From Oerskovia paurometabola (GTDB lineage: Bacteria > Actinomycetota > Actinomycetes > Actinomycetales > Cellulomonadaceae), in assembly GCF_016907365.1 (NCBI RefSeq), contig NZ_JAFBBV010000001.1, positions 1,178,001 to 1,242,000 of the forward strand: DNA of 64,000 nucleotides. Direction: 5' to 3'. Shown one piece after another: positions 1 to 9,259 of the stretch; position 1 is the first letter of the stretch; each line of letters opens with the position of its first letter. The position numbers were made by a program, and so were the translations under genes. Under the pieces are notes generated by a model that was not told the origin of the DNA, made no database searches, and saw nothing but the letters and a program-made list of their open reading frames with translations.

Positions 1-238
1 CGAACGGATCACGGAGATCCTGCTCGCACAGCCGGACCCCCAGGCCGCAGCCGACCGTCTGGTCAACGAGGCCATCGTCGCCGGAGGGCGGGATAACATC
101 ACTGTCGTCGTCGTCGACGCGACCGGGGCGTGGGGGGACACCGACGACGGCTCCACGGCCCCCCGCGAGAACCTCGGGTATGCCGACGAGGACACCTTGC
201 CGCGAGAGATTCGCCTGCAGATGGGGGAGAGGTCGTGA
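1..238 (+). CDS. PP2C-type Ser/Thr protein phosphatase, C-terminal end (partial)
   Basis: Only the last 78 residues are present; the gene enters from the left edge and ends at TGA 236-238. The sequence AGGRDNITVVVVD is the conserved last strand of the PP2C/Stp1 fold, which holds the GRDN metal-binding aspartate. The enzyme would dephosphorylate Ser/Thr residues, most simply the targets of the kinase at 2190-3962. A short acidic tail follows the domain. The stop overlaps the GTG start of the next gene (GTGA), so the two are translationally coupled. Family assignment is firm; the substrate is inferred from neighbours. Confidence 0.8.
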   Translation, partial: ERITEILLAQPDPQAAADRLVNEAIVAGGRDNITVVVVDATGAWGDTDDGSTAPRENLGYADEDTLPREIRLQMGERS

Positions 239-2193
239 GACTGCGCTACGACACCGGGAGCGCGTTCGGGTTCGTCCGGGGTGGTGCGATCGTCGTCCTC
301 CCGGAGGGAGCGACGAGCGAGCTGGTCGGACGCCTGTGGGACGGCCTCGACGCGGCAGGAGACGCCGACGTCGAGGTCATCGAGGTCATCCAGCTCCTGA
401 CCGTGGTCCTCGGGGCGACCTTGCGGACCATGCCGCCGTTCGCCGTCGCGGTCGTGTCGGGGCGACGCGCCCAGGTCGCCGTCCGTGGCGCGGTCTCCGT
501 CACGCTCAGCACGTCCTCGTCCCGGGTCCACGTGGACGGCGACGACGTGACCACCTGGTCCGAGCGTCTCGTGGACGACGTCGAGGAGGTCTCCGTCCAG
601 CTCGGGGTCGAGGACGCCCCGGCCCTGGAGGCGGGTCCTGGACAGGTGGCGCTCGTCGGCCTGCCGCTCCACGAGGGCGTGGTGCTGGCGTCGCGGATCG
701 TCCGGCACCTCGTCGGGACGTCCGCCGTGCCCGCGGCCACCCCTCGTGCGGAGCACACCGGGCAGGCGACCGCCGAGCCCCCCGTCGCCCCTGCTGCGCG
801 CCCGGCGTCCGCGTTCGAGCCGGTCCTGGTGGGGAGCGCGGCGTTGGCCGAGGACGACGACCTGGAACCACCCCTCGTCGCGGTACCGAGCCTGGCCGCC
901 GTCGCCGTCGGGCCCGACGACGACGCCGCCCCGGTCGCCCTGGTCGCAGCAGTACCGGGCCTCGACGCCGCGCCGGACGACGAGGTCGTGCCGACCCGCT
1001 CGCCGGTCGACGAACGGTCGGCCGAGACGATCGTCTCGATGGAGACGATCGCGCCCGAGCTCACGGTCGTCCCTCCGGTCGACGACCTCGACGACCTCGA
1101 CGACGCGGTGGCGGCCGTCGACGACGGCTACGGGCACCTGTGGGAGTCCACCGTCCTGCGGACCGTCGAGGACGCCGCGATCCGCATCGACGAGGAGGAC
1201 GAGCAGGACGACGTGCCTCCCGTCCCCACCCCCGTCTCCGTGGCGTCGGTCGAGAACGCGACCCCCGTGCCGCCCGCTGCGACGCCCGAGCCTGTTGCGA
1301 GCATGATCGACGGCATCCCTCGGGAGTGGACCGGGTCGACGCCCGCCGCGTCGGTGCGCGCCGCCACGGTCACGGGCGACAAGGCCCGGCGACCGGGCCC
1401 CCCGGTGGACCTCGCGCCCGCCGGCGGCCACTCGACGACCGGGCACGAGGTGGCGGTCGGAGAAGACCTGGCGGGGGACGACCACGACGGGCACACCGTC
1501 TTCTCCTCGGTCATCGCCGACCTCCGCGCCCAGGTGTCCGGAGCCGGTGCGGGCATCGCCGTCCCTGCGCCGCCCGCACCTCCCGTGCCGCCCGCACCTC
1601 CCGTGCAGCCCGGAGCGGCCGTGCCGCTCGGCGGTGTGCCGCTCCCGACCGGCGTCCCGGCGCCAGGTCCCGCACCGGTCGACGGCCGGGCCTCGGCCGC
1701 AGGCCCGACCTTCGCGCCGCCCGCGCCTCCGGGCTCCCAGCAGATCCTGGCCCGCGTGTGCGTGGACGGTCACGCGAACCCTCCGTCGCGGGACACCTGC
1801 GGGAGCTGCGCACACGTCCTGGTGGGGGACGCCCACCTCGTGACCCGGCCCTCGCTGGGCCGGTTCACGCTCTCCAACGGGCAGGTCGTGGAGCTCGACC
1901 GCCCGGTGGTGCTCGGACGCCGCCCCCGCACGACGCGAGCGCAGAGCAACGACCTGCCGCGCCTGGTCGCGGTGCCGAGCCCGGAGCAGGACATCTCGCG
2001 CTCTCACGTCGAGATCCAGCTCGAGGGGTGGCACGTGCTGGTGTGCGACCTCAACACGACCAACGGCACCACGCTCCTGCGCCCTGGTCAGCCGCCTCGG
2101 CGCCTGCACCCGGGGGAGCCCGCGATGGTCGGGTCGCACGACGTCGTCGACGTGGGTGACGGCGTGACGTTCACCTTCGAAGGGTTGCTATGA
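235..2193 (+). CDS. FHA-domain protein with zinc-ribbon-like segment
   Basis: A 652-residue protein. The GTG start at 235 overlaps the phosphatase stop and has a GGGGGAG ribosome site about 7 bases upstream. The N-terminal 150 residues are unrecognised. The middle (about 180-500) is low-complexity, rich in Ala, Pro, Val and Asp, with a PPAPPVPPAPPV stretch, and is probably disordered. Near residue 510 a C-x(9)-C-x2-C pattern (DTCGSCAH) suggests a small zinc ribbon. The last ~100 residues are an FHA phosphothreonine-binding domain: VVLGRRPR, ISRSHVEI and LNTTNGT carry the binding Arg, Ser and Asn. It likely docks phosphorylated partners of the adjacent kinase. It overlaps the kinase gene by ATGA. 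Confidence 0.82.
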   Translation: MRLRYDTGSAFGFVRGGAIVVLPEGATSELVGRLWDGLDAAGDADVEVIEVIQLLTVVLGATLRTMPPFAVAVVSGRRAQVAVRGAVSVTLSTSSSRVHVDGDDVTTWSERLVDDVEEVSVQLGVEDAPALEAGPGQVALVGLPLHEGVVLASRIVRHLVGTSAVPAATPRAEHTGQATAEPPVAPAARPASAFEPVLVGSAALAEDDDLEPPLVAVPSLAAVAVGPDDDAAPVALVAAVPGLDAAPDDEVVPTRSPVDERSAETIVSMETIAPELTVVPPVDDLDDLDDAVAAVDDGYGHLWESTVLRTVEDAAIRIDEEDEQDDVPPVPTPVSVASVENATPVPPAATPEPVASMIDGIPREWTGSTPAASVRAATVTGDKARRPGPPVDLAPAGGHSTTGHEVAVGEDLAGDDHDGHTVFSSVIADLRAQVSGAGAGIAVPAPPAPPVPPAPPVQPGAAVPLGGVPLPTGVPAPGPAPVDGRASAAGPTFAPPAPPGSQQILARVCVDGHANPPSRDTCGSCAHVLVGDAHLVTRPSLGRFTLSNGQVVELDRPVVLGRRPRTTRAQSNDLPRLVAVPSPEQDISRSHVEIQLEGWHVLVCDLNTTNGTTLLRPGQPPRRLHPGEPAMVGSHDVVDVGDGVTFTFEGLL

Positions 2194-3962
2194 GCAGCAA
2201 GCGTGCCCCGTCGCCGCCCCCGCTGATCGACGGGTACGAGTACGTGTCGGTCGTCGGTTCGGGCGGGTTCTCCGACGTCTTCCTCTACCAGCAGCAGCGC
2301 CCCCGTCGCCGGGTGGCGATCAAGGTCCTGCTGCACGAGTGGTCGAGCGAGTCGCAGCGCGCCGCGTTCGACGTCGAGGCCGACCTCATGGCGACGCTCT
2401 CGACCCACCCGTCGATCGTGACCATGTACGAGGCGAACGTGACGTCCGACGGGCGCCCCTACCTCGCCATGGAGTACTGCTCGCGGCCCAACCTGGGGGC
2501 CCGCTACCGGTCCGAGCGGCTGAGCGTCGCCGAGGCGCTGCGCATCGCCGTGCAGATCGCGGGAGCGGTCGAGACCGCGCACCGGGCGGGGATCCTGCAC
2601 CGGGACATCAAGCCGGCGAACATCCTCGTGACCGAGTACGGCCACCCTGCGCTCACGGACTTCGGCATCTCCTCGACCATGGACGACGCCTCCCGGGCCG
2701 AGGGCATGTCGATCCCGTGGTCGCCCCCGGAGTCCTTCGCCGAGGACCCGTGGGCAGGCAAGGAGACGGACGTCTGGGCGCTCGCCGCCACGACGTACAC
2801 CCTGCTGGCCGGGCGGGCGCCGTTCGAGCTGCCAGGAGGGTCCAACTCGAGCGCGAGCCTCATCACGCGCATCGAGTCGACGCCGCTGGCCCCGACCGGA
2901 CGCACCGACGTGCCGCCGTCGCTCGAGCGCGTGCTCGGGACCGCCATGGCCAAGAACCCGGCCTCGCGGTACCCGACGATGCTCGCTTTCGCGCGAGCCC
3001 TCCAGCAGGTCCAGAACGAGCTCTCGCTCGCCGTCACCCCCATCGACGTGCTCGCCGACACGGGGATCACGCAGGAGGAGGAGGCCGACGACGACGGCGG
3101 TACGCGGCTGCGCGCGGTCGTCTCGATCGACCCCCGCGGAGGAGGTGCCGGGGGCACCTACTCGACCGGCGCGCCGTCGACGACGAGCGGTACCGCGCCG
3201 GTCCAGCGGCACGTGCCCGTCGGAGCGGCGACGGGCGGTTCCGCTCCTGCGGCGCACGCTCCTGCTCCGCACGCTCCCGAGGTGCCCGGTGCCTACGCCG
3301 CGCAGCCCGGGGCAGGGACGCCCGCCCAGGTCGCGTACTACGCGCCCGCACCCGCGCGCCCGGCCCAGGCTCCGGCGTCGGGCACCGGGTACGTCCCGCC
3401 GCGCCCCGCGCCCGGCCCGGGGACCGCCGCGACCGGGACCGCCGTGTGGGGGCCGCCGACCGACGACACCGTGCACCGCGCCCCGGGCTCCTCGCCCGAG
3501 CCCGAGCAGGCAGGACCGCGGCCGCGGCGTGCCCTCTGGCCGTTCCTGGCGGGCGCCGGGGTGCTCGTGCTCGTGGCGGTCGGGATCTACGCGCTCCTGC
3601 CCGACGGGACCGCGACCGACACGGACACGGGGGGCGGCACGACCTCGGCGGACGAGCCGGCCGACGTGCCCTACGACAACCTCGGCGACCTGGTCCCGCC
3701 CCCCGAGGACCTGCAGGCGCAGTACGACGCCGCGAACGGGAGCGCTCTGTTCACCTGGTCCGCCCCCGAGGGCGTCCTGATCGGCGACACCTACGTGTGG
3801 CAGCACATCGACCCGACCAAGGAGACCTCGCCGGCCCCGGCGCCCCCGGGAGGACTGTCCGTGGCGGTCCCCGCGGGAGCCAACGAGACCGTCTGCGTCG
3901 AGATCCGTACCGTCCGGGACGGTAAGCCGTCCGTCCCGGTGAAGGAATGCGTGACCCCATGA
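2190..3962 (+). CDS. PknB-like membrane Ser/Thr protein kinase
   Basis: A 590-residue Hanks-type kinase. The glycine loop is GSGGFSDVF at residues 21-29, the ATP lysine (VAIK) is near 45, HRDIKPAN begins at 137 and DFG at 157. All catalytic residues are present, so it should be active. A Pro/Ala-rich linker follows (about 320-445), then one membrane segment near 450-471 (LAGAGVLVLVAVGIYALL). The ~115-residue outer part has a fibronectin-like look and no PASTA repeats. It lies between an FHA gene and an FHA-like gene, with 4-base overlaps on both sides, upstream of the secretion ATPase. It probably phosphorylates components of the type VII apparatus or the FHA proteins. Confidence 0.9.
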   Translation: MSSKRAPSPPPLIDGYEYVSVVGSGGFSDVFLYQQQRPRRRVAIKVLLHEWSSESQRAAFDVEADLMATLSTHPSIVTMYEANVTSDGRPYLAMEYCSRPNLGARYRSERLSVAEALRIAVQIAGAVETAHRAGILHRDIKPANILVTEYGHPALTDFGISSTMDDASRAEGMSIPWSPPESFAEDPWAGKETDVWALAATTYTLLAGRAPFELPGGSNSSASLITRIESTPLAPTGRTDVPPSLERVLGTAMAKNPASRYPTMLAFARALQQVQNELSLAVTPIDVLADTGITQEEEADDDGGTRLRAVVSIDPRGGGAGGTYSTGAPSTTSGTAPVQRHVPVGAATGGSAPAAHAPAPHAPEVPGAYAAQPGAGTPAQVAYYAPAPARPAQAPASGTGYVPPRPAPGPGTAATGTAVWGPPTDDTVHRAPGSSPEPEQAGPRPRRALWPFLAGAGVLVLVAVGIYALLPDGTATDTDTGGGTTSADEPADVPYDNLGDLVPPPEDLQAQYDAANGSALFTWSAPEGVLIGDTYVWQHIDPTKETSPAPAPPGGLSVAVPAGANETVCVEIRTVRDGKPSVPVKECVTP

Positions 3963-4657
3963 GCGACCTCGCGATCGAGTTCTGCGGAGAGTGGTTCCGC
4001 CCCGTCCCCGGCGGGACGTTCGACATCGGGCGCGACGGCGACCTCGAGATCGAGGACAACCCGTACCTGCACCGGCACTTTCTTCGCATCTCGCACGAGA
4101 ACGGCATCTGGTGGCTGGCGAACGTCGGCTCGCTGATCTCGGCGACCGTCTGCGACGCCGGCGGCGGCGTCCAGTCGTGGCTGTCGCCCGGCAACCGCCT
4201 GCCGCTCGTGTTCCCGTCCATGTCGGTCGTCTTCACGGCCGGGCCGACCACCTACGAGCTGCTGGTCCAGCTCCAGGGAGCGCCCTACCAGGAGATCCGC
4301 TCCGAGGAGCCGTCCGACGGCGCGACCACGATCGGGGCCATCCCGTTCACGATCACCCAGAAGCAGCTCATCCTGGCGCTCGCCGAGCCCGTGCTGCGCC
4401 GGGACGGGACCGGGCTCTCCGAGATCCCGACCTCCGCCGACGCCGCACGCCGCCTCGGCTGGGCCACGACCCGCTTCAACCGCAAGCTCGACAACGTGTG
4501 CGAGCGGCTGGACCGCATCGGCGTCAAGGGGTTGCGCGGGGGAGTCGGGGCGCTCGCCACGAACCGTCGTGCACGGCTCGTGGAGTACGCGGTGGCCTCA
4601 CGCCTCGTGACGACCGAGGACCTGCCCCTGCTCGACCTGGTGGACGAGAGCTCCTGA
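3959..4657 (+). CDS. FHA-like regulatory protein of the type VII locus
   Basis: A 232-residue soluble protein. ATG 3959 (MSDLAIEF) overlaps the kinase stop as ATGA; an in-frame ATG 12 bases earlier is less likely. The first ~110 residues look like a divergent FHA fold: a GRDGDLEIEDNPYLHRHF stretch resembles the GR-x-SRxH core, followed by a run of beta strands. The C-terminal half is helical and charged (about 125-215; ITQKQLILALAEPVL, ADAARRLGWATTRFNRKLD), like a winged-helix DNA- or protein-binding region. The kinase/FHA neighbours suggest a phospho-dependent regulator. I do not know a named family for it. Confidence 0.7.
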   Translation: MSDLAIEFCGEWFRPVPGGTFDIGRDGDLEIEDNPYLHRHFLRISHENGIWWLANVGSLISATVCDAGGGVQSWLSPGNRLPLVFPSMSVVFTAGPTTYELLVQLQGAPYQEIRSEEPSDGATTIGAIPFTITQKQLILALAEPVLRRDGTGLSEIPTSADAARRLGWATTRFNRKLDNVCERLDRIGVKGLRGGVGALATNRRARLVEYAVASRLVTTEDLPLLDLVDESS

Positions 4658-4694
4658 ACCCCGTCCACGCACCTGCTACGAAGGACACGTCCCT

Positions 4695-7600
4695 GTGCGT
4701 CTCAAGATGACTCTCGTGCGCCACGACGGCACGAGCGACGACATCGTCGTCACGGCCGACGCCGGCAGCACGGTCGGCGACGTCGCCCGCGCCGTCGCAG
4801 TGCGCGACCCCCGGAACATGGGGTCGCTCGTCGACGTCCCCCCGCTCACCCTGCGCGCCCAGCTCCCCGGGCAGGAGCAGTCGGTCGTCCTCGACCCCGA
4901 CGTCCCGATCGCGGAGGCGTGGCTCGGTTCCGGGGCCGTCGTGCACCTCCTCGACGCCGCCCGCGCCGCCAGCACGATGCAGGACGTCCAGAACGTGCTG
5001 GCCCGTGTGCGGGTCGTGGCCGGGCCGGACGCCGGGCTGCAGCGCGACCTCGTCGCGGGGCGCTACGTCGTGGGACGCGAACCGGGGTGCGACCTCGTGC
5101 TGTCCGACCCCCTCGTCTCGAAGAAGCACGCCCGGATCGACGTGTCCGACCGTACCGAGGTCGTCGACCTGGGCTCGGCCAACGGCATCGTCGTCGACGG
5201 CGGTCTGGTCACCCGGCTGCGCGTCGACCGGCAGCAGACCCTCGTGCTCGGCGACACCGTCGTCGTGGTCGACCCGCTCGGCAGCGCTGCGGGTGGTCCG
5301 GTCGCGGGGCCCGTCCCGTTCAACCGCTCGCCCAAGGTCGAGCCGCGCTACGCGGGGGAGAAGTTCACGGCGCCCAGCGCCAACCGTGAGGAGGAGCCCC
5401 AGACCTTCCCGGCGCTGGCCCTCGTCGCGCCGGTGGTGATGGGCCTCCTGATGTTCTTCGTCACGCAGCGCCCGACCGCGCTCCTGTTCATCCTCATGAG
5501 CCCGCTCATGCTCGTCGGCAGCTACGTGACCGAGCGCCAGCGGCGCCGTCGTCGTCTGGAGCGCGACGTCAAGAGGTTCGACGAGCGGCTCGAGGGCCTG
5601 CGGGCCGCGCTGCGCGACGAAGAGGTCGCCGAGCGGTCGGCGAGGCTCCAGGAGGCACCGGCGACGCCGCTCACGCTGGCCGAGGGGCTGCGTCGCGGGC
5701 CGCTGCTGTGGACGCGCCGCCCCGAGCACTGGTCCTTCCTCAACGTGCGGCTCGGGCTCGGCTCGATGCCCTCGCGCAACGAGGTCGAGACGCCGGGGCG
5801 CGGTGAGATGGTCCCCGAGCTCCAGGGGCGTCTCGACGAGCTGGTCGACCGGCACGAGCTCGTCTCGGGCGTGCCCGTGGTCGAGAACCTGCACGACGCC
5901 GGTGCGCTGGGGCTGGCCGGGGCCAAGAACCTCGTGGAGCCCGTGGTCAACTCCGTGCTCGTCCAGCTCACGGTGCTGCACTCGCCCACCGACCTCGTGG
6001 TCTGCTCCCTCGTGACACCGACGTGGTCGCGCTCGCTCGAGTGGCTCAAGTGGATGCCGCACACGTCGGCCTCGACGAGCCCGATCGAGGGCAACCACCT
6101 CGCCGACAGCGCCAGCAGCGGCGCCGTGCTCCTGGCCCAGCTCGAGGAGCTGATCCGGACCCGGCTCAAGAGCCAGCGCGCCACGCGTCGAGGCGCGGCC
6201 CGGACCCGCGACGCCGCCCTCGAGCGGGGTGCGAGCGTCGGGGAGGGCGGAGGCGGACCCGTCGAGGGGACGAGCTCGCCGTTGCCCGCGGTCGTCGTCC
6301 TCGTGTCCTCCGAGGTCGACGTGGACCGTGCACGTCTCGCCCAGCTCGCGGAGACGGGGCCCGACGCGGGGGTGTTCCCCGTGTGGGTCGCCGACAGCGT
6401 CCGGGGACTGCCCGCCGCGTGCCGCACCTACGTCGAGGTCGGTCCCGACCGCACCTCGGTGGGCATGGTCCGGCTCGGCCTGTCCGTCGACGACGTCGTG
6501 CTCGAGACGGTCGACGCGGCCGCCGCGGTCGAGTACGGCCGTCGCATGGCACCGGTGTTCGACGCGGGGGTCGTCGACGAGGACGCGAGCGACCTGCCGC
6601 GCACCGTGTCCCTGCTGACGCTGCTCGGCCCCGACATGGCGACGTCCGGCGAGGCCGTGATCGACCGGTGGAACCAGAACCTCTCGATCACCGACCGGAC
6701 GCCGGGGGCCGTGCCGAGGCGACGTCGCGCCGGGGGGCTGCGGGCGCTCGTCGGCTCGGCCGGGTCGGAGGCCATGCAGCTCGACCTGCGCACGCACGGC
6801 CCGCACGCCCTCGTGGGCGGGACGACCGGCTCGGGCAAGAGCGAGTTCCTCCAGGCGTGGGTGCTGGCCATGGCTGCCGAGTACAGCCCGGACCGGGTCA
6901 CGTTCCTGTTCGTGGACTACAAGGGCGGCTCCGCGTTCGCGGACTGCGTCCAGCTCCCGCACTGCGTGGGCCTCGTGACCGACCTGTCGCAGCACCTCGT
7001 GCGGCGTGCCCTGACGAGCCTGCGGGCCGAGCTCCACCACCGCGAGCACCTGTTCAACCGCAAGAAGGCCAAGGACATCCTCGAGCTCGAGAAGCGGGGC
7101 GACCCCGACGCTCCGCCGGCCCTGGTGATCGTCATCGACGAGTTCGCGGCGCTCGTCTCCGACGTGCCCGACTTCGTGGACGGCGTGGTCGACATCGCGC
7201 AGCGAGGGCGCTCGCTCGGGATCCACCTCATCATGGCGACCCAGCGCCCGGCGGGCGTCATCCGCGACAACCTGCGGGCGAACACGAACCTTCGCGTCGC
7301 CCTGCGCATGGCTGACGAGTCCGACTCGTCCGACGTCGTCGGGACCCCCGAGGCGGCCCACTTCGATCCCGGGCTCCCGGGGCGCGGGCTGGCCAAGACG
7401 GGCCCCGGCAGGGTGCGCCCGTTCCAGTCGGCCTACGCCGGCGGCTGGACCTCGGACGAGGCGCAGCCGCTGCGCATCGAGGTCGCGGCCCTGCGGTTCG
7501 GCGGCGAGATCCGCTGGGACGCGCCGCAGCCCGCGGTCGTGCCCGAGGAGACGGACCTCGGCCCCAACGACCAGCAGCGCCTCGTGGCGTGCATCGGGGC

Positions 7601-9152
7601 CGCGAGCAGGCACGCCGAGATCCCGAGCCCGCGCCGCCCGTGGCTCGACTCGCTCGCCGGGGTCTACGACCTCGCCCGCCTGCGTCAGCGCACCGACACC
7701 GAGCTGTTGATCGGCGTCGCCGACCTGCCCGAGGTGCAGGCCCAACGGCCGACGTACTTCCGCCCGGACACCGACGGCCACCTCGCCGTGTACGGCACGG
7801 GCGGTGCGGGCAAGAGCACCGCGCTGCGCACGCTGGGCATCGCGGCGGGGATCACGCCCCGGGGCGGGGCGGTCCAGGTCTACGGCCTCGACTTCGCGGG
7901 CGGTAGCCTGCGGATGCTCGAGTCCCTGCCTCACGTCGGGTCCGTGATCATGGGCGACGACGTCGAGCGCGTGGTCCGCCTGCTGCGCATGCTGCGCGCC
8001 GAGCTCGACCGTCGCGGCCCGCTCTTCGCGGAGGCCTCCGCGTCGAGCGTCACCGAGTACCGCGCGCTCACGGGCCGCACGGACGTGCCGCGCATCCTCC
8101 TGCTCGTCGACGGCTTCGGCGCGTTCCGCGACGACTTCGAGCAGGGCGCGGGCCGGGCCGTGTGGTTCGACGTGTTCCGTGACGTGCTCGCCGAGGGACG
8201 CCAGCTCGGCATCCACGTGGCCCTCACGGCCGACCGTGCGGGCGCCGTGCCGACCGCGGTCCGCTCGGCCGTGCAGCGCAACGTCGTGCTCCGGCTCTCC
8301 GACGACGGGTACGGGCTGCTCGACGTCCCCGGCGACGTGCTCACCCCGTCGTCGCCGCCGGGCCGCGCGGTGGTCGACGGTGCGGAGACCCAGGTCGCGG
8401 TCATCGGCGGGACGACCTCTGCCGCCGAGCAGGCGCGTTCCTGCGTGCGGCTGGGCGACTCGATGCGCAAGGCCGGGGTGCTCCAGGCACCGAGGATCGG
8501 CGCCCTGCCGCAGGAGTACACGGCCGACGTGCTGCCGGACGAGGTCGACGGGCAGCCCGTGCTGGGGATCGGCGACGAGACGCTCGACGCCCTCGGCTGG
8601 GCACCCGAGGGGACGTTCCTCGTGTCGGGGCCCGTCGGCAGCGGTCGGACGACGGCGCTCGCGGCGCTCGCGAGGTCCCTGGTCCGCGCGGCCCCGAAGA
8701 CCCGGATCGTCCTCGCGGCGCACCCCGGGTCCTCGCTGGTGTCCGCTGCGCCCTGGGACCGGGTCGCGCGGAGCGTCGACGAGGTCGTGGCCCTCGCCCA
8801 GGACGTCGCCGAGGACCTGGCGGCCGGACCCGTCGCCGTCTTCGTCGAGGGGGTCGACGAGTACCTGCAGTCACCGGCGGACGCACCGCTCGTCGCGCTC
8901 ATGAAGGCGGCCCAGCGAGGCTCGTGCCTCGTGGTCGCGGAGGCCGAGTCCTCCCGGTGGGGCTCGCCGTGGCCCCTGCTCGCCGAGATGAAGAACGGCC
9001 GCCGCGGGCTGCTGCTGCAGCCCGAGGCGCTCGAGGGCGACTCGTTGCTCAAGACCTCCCTGCCCAGGGTCTCCCGTGCGGAGTTCCCCCCTGGCCGGGG
9101 CTACTACATCGCGCGCGGCAGCACCACCCGGGTACAGGTCCCGATGGGCTGA
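4695..9152 (+). CDS. essC/eccC: EssC/EccC-type type VII secretion ATPase (FtsK/SpoIIIE)
   Basis: A 1485-residue motor that drives WXG100 export. The GTG start (VRLKMTLVRHDG) has GAAGGA upstream. Order: an N-terminal beta domain (1-95), an FHA domain (about 100-190, GREPGCDLVLSD ... SKKHARI ... LGSANGI), two membrane segments (about 237-275), then three FtsK/SpoIIIE ATPase modules. Walker A of module 1 (GGTTGSGKS, ~708) and module 2 (GTGGAGKST, ~1033) are intact; module 3 has GPVGSGRTT (~1312) with Arg replacing the lysine. Module 1 has a full Walker B (VIVIDEFAAL); module 2 has LLVDGFGAF. N-terminal FHA domains are typical of Firmicutes EssC rather than mycobacterial EccC. No EccB, EccD, EccE or mycosin is visible in the window. 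Confidence 0.93.
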   Translation: MRLKMTLVRHDGTSDDIVVTADAGSTVGDVARAVAVRDPRNMGSLVDVPPLTLRAQLPGQEQSVVLDPDVPIAEAWLGSGAVVHLLDAARAASTMQDVQNVLARVRVVAGPDAGLQRDLVAGRYVVGREPGCDLVLSDPLVSKKHARIDVSDRTEVVDLGSANGIVVDGGLVTRLRVDRQQTLVLGDTVVVVDPLGSAAGGPVAGPVPFNRSPKVEPRYAGEKFTAPSANREEEPQTFPALALVAPVVMGLLMFFVTQRPTALLFILMSPLMLVGSYVTERQRRRRRLERDVKRFDERLEGLRAALRDEEVAERSARLQEAPATPLTLAEGLRRGPLLWTRRPEHWSFLNVRLGLGSMPSRNEVETPGRGEMVPELQGRLDELVDRHELVSGVPVVENLHDAGALGLAGAKNLVEPVVNSVLVQLTVLHSPTDLVVCSLVTPTWSRSLEWLKWMPHTSASTSPIEGNHLADSASSGAVLLAQLEELIRTRLKSQRATRRGAARTRDAALERGASVGEGGGGPVEGTSSPLPAVVVLVSSEVDVDRARLAQLAETGPDAGVFPVWVADSVRGLPAACRTYVEVGPDRTSVGMVRLGLSVDDVVLETVDAAAAVEYGRRMAPVFDAGVVDEDASDLPRTVSLLTLLGPDMATSGEAVIDRWNQNLSITDRTPGAVPRRRRAGGLRALVGSAGSEAMQLDLRTHGPHALVGGTTGSGKSEFLQAWVLAMAAEYSPDRVTFLFVDYKGGSAFADCVQLPHCVGLVTDLSQHLVRRALTSLRAELHHREHLFNRKKAKDILELEKRGDPDAPPALVIVIDEFAALVSDVPDFVDGVVDIAQRGRSLGIHLIMATQRPAGVIRDNLRANTNLRVALRMADESDSSDVVGTPEAAHFDPGLPGRGLAKTGPGRVRPFQSAYAGGWTSDEAQPLRIEVAALRFGGEIRWDAPQPAVVPEETDLGPNDQQRLVACIGAASRHAEIPSPRRPWLDSLAGVYDLARLRQRTDTELLIGVADLPEVQAQRPTYFRPDTDGHLAVYGTGGAGKSTALRTLGIAAGITPRGGAVQVYGLDFAGGSLRMLESLPHVGSVIMGDDVERVVRLLRMLRAELDRRGPLFAEASASSVTEYRALTGRTDVPRILLLVDGFGAFRDDFEQGAGRAVWFDVFRDVLAEGRQLGIHVALTADRAGAVPTAVRSAVQRNVVLRLSDDGYGLLDVPGDVLTPSSPPGRAVVDGAETQVAVIGGTTSAAEQARSCVRLGDSMRKAGVLQAPRIGALPQEYTADVLPDEVDGQPVLGIGDETLDALGWAPEGTFLVSGPVGSGRTTALAALARSLVRAAPKTRIVLAAHPGSSLVSAAPWDRVARSVDEVVALAQDVAEDLAAGPVAVFVEGVDEYLQSPADAPLVALMKAAQRGSCLVVAEAESSRWGSPWPLLAEMKNGRRGLLLQPEALEGDSLLKTSLPRVSRAEFPPGRGYYIARGSTTRVQVPMG

Positions 9153-9159
9153 CGCGCGC

Positions 9160-9177
9160 GTGGGGAGTTCTCCCCAT
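9160..9177. promoter_or_regulatory. 18-bp inverted-repeat element upstream of WXG100 gene
   Basis: GTGGGGAGTTCTCCCCAT: a TGGGGA/TCCCCA inverted repeat with a 4-base centre, ending 82 bases before the WXG100 start. A near-identical copy (one base different) lies at 11111-11128 ahead of the second small-protein operon. The shared position and sequence suggest a common operator or promoter part rather than a terminator of the ATPase gene. Function is inferred. Confidence 0.5.
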
Positions 9178-9259
9178 ACCCATGCGACCGCACCTTCGGT
9201 ACGGTTGCGACGACAACGGGCCGCGAGGCCGACGATGGATCAAGAGAGCGGGAATCGAC

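Noticed and set aside
4524..8723. A 1399-residue open frame on the minus strand opposite the secretion ATPase
   Set aside because: It mirrors the C-ending codons of the plus-strand gene; its translation is Arg/His/Glu-rich without motifs, and the plus strand has full ATPase domains.
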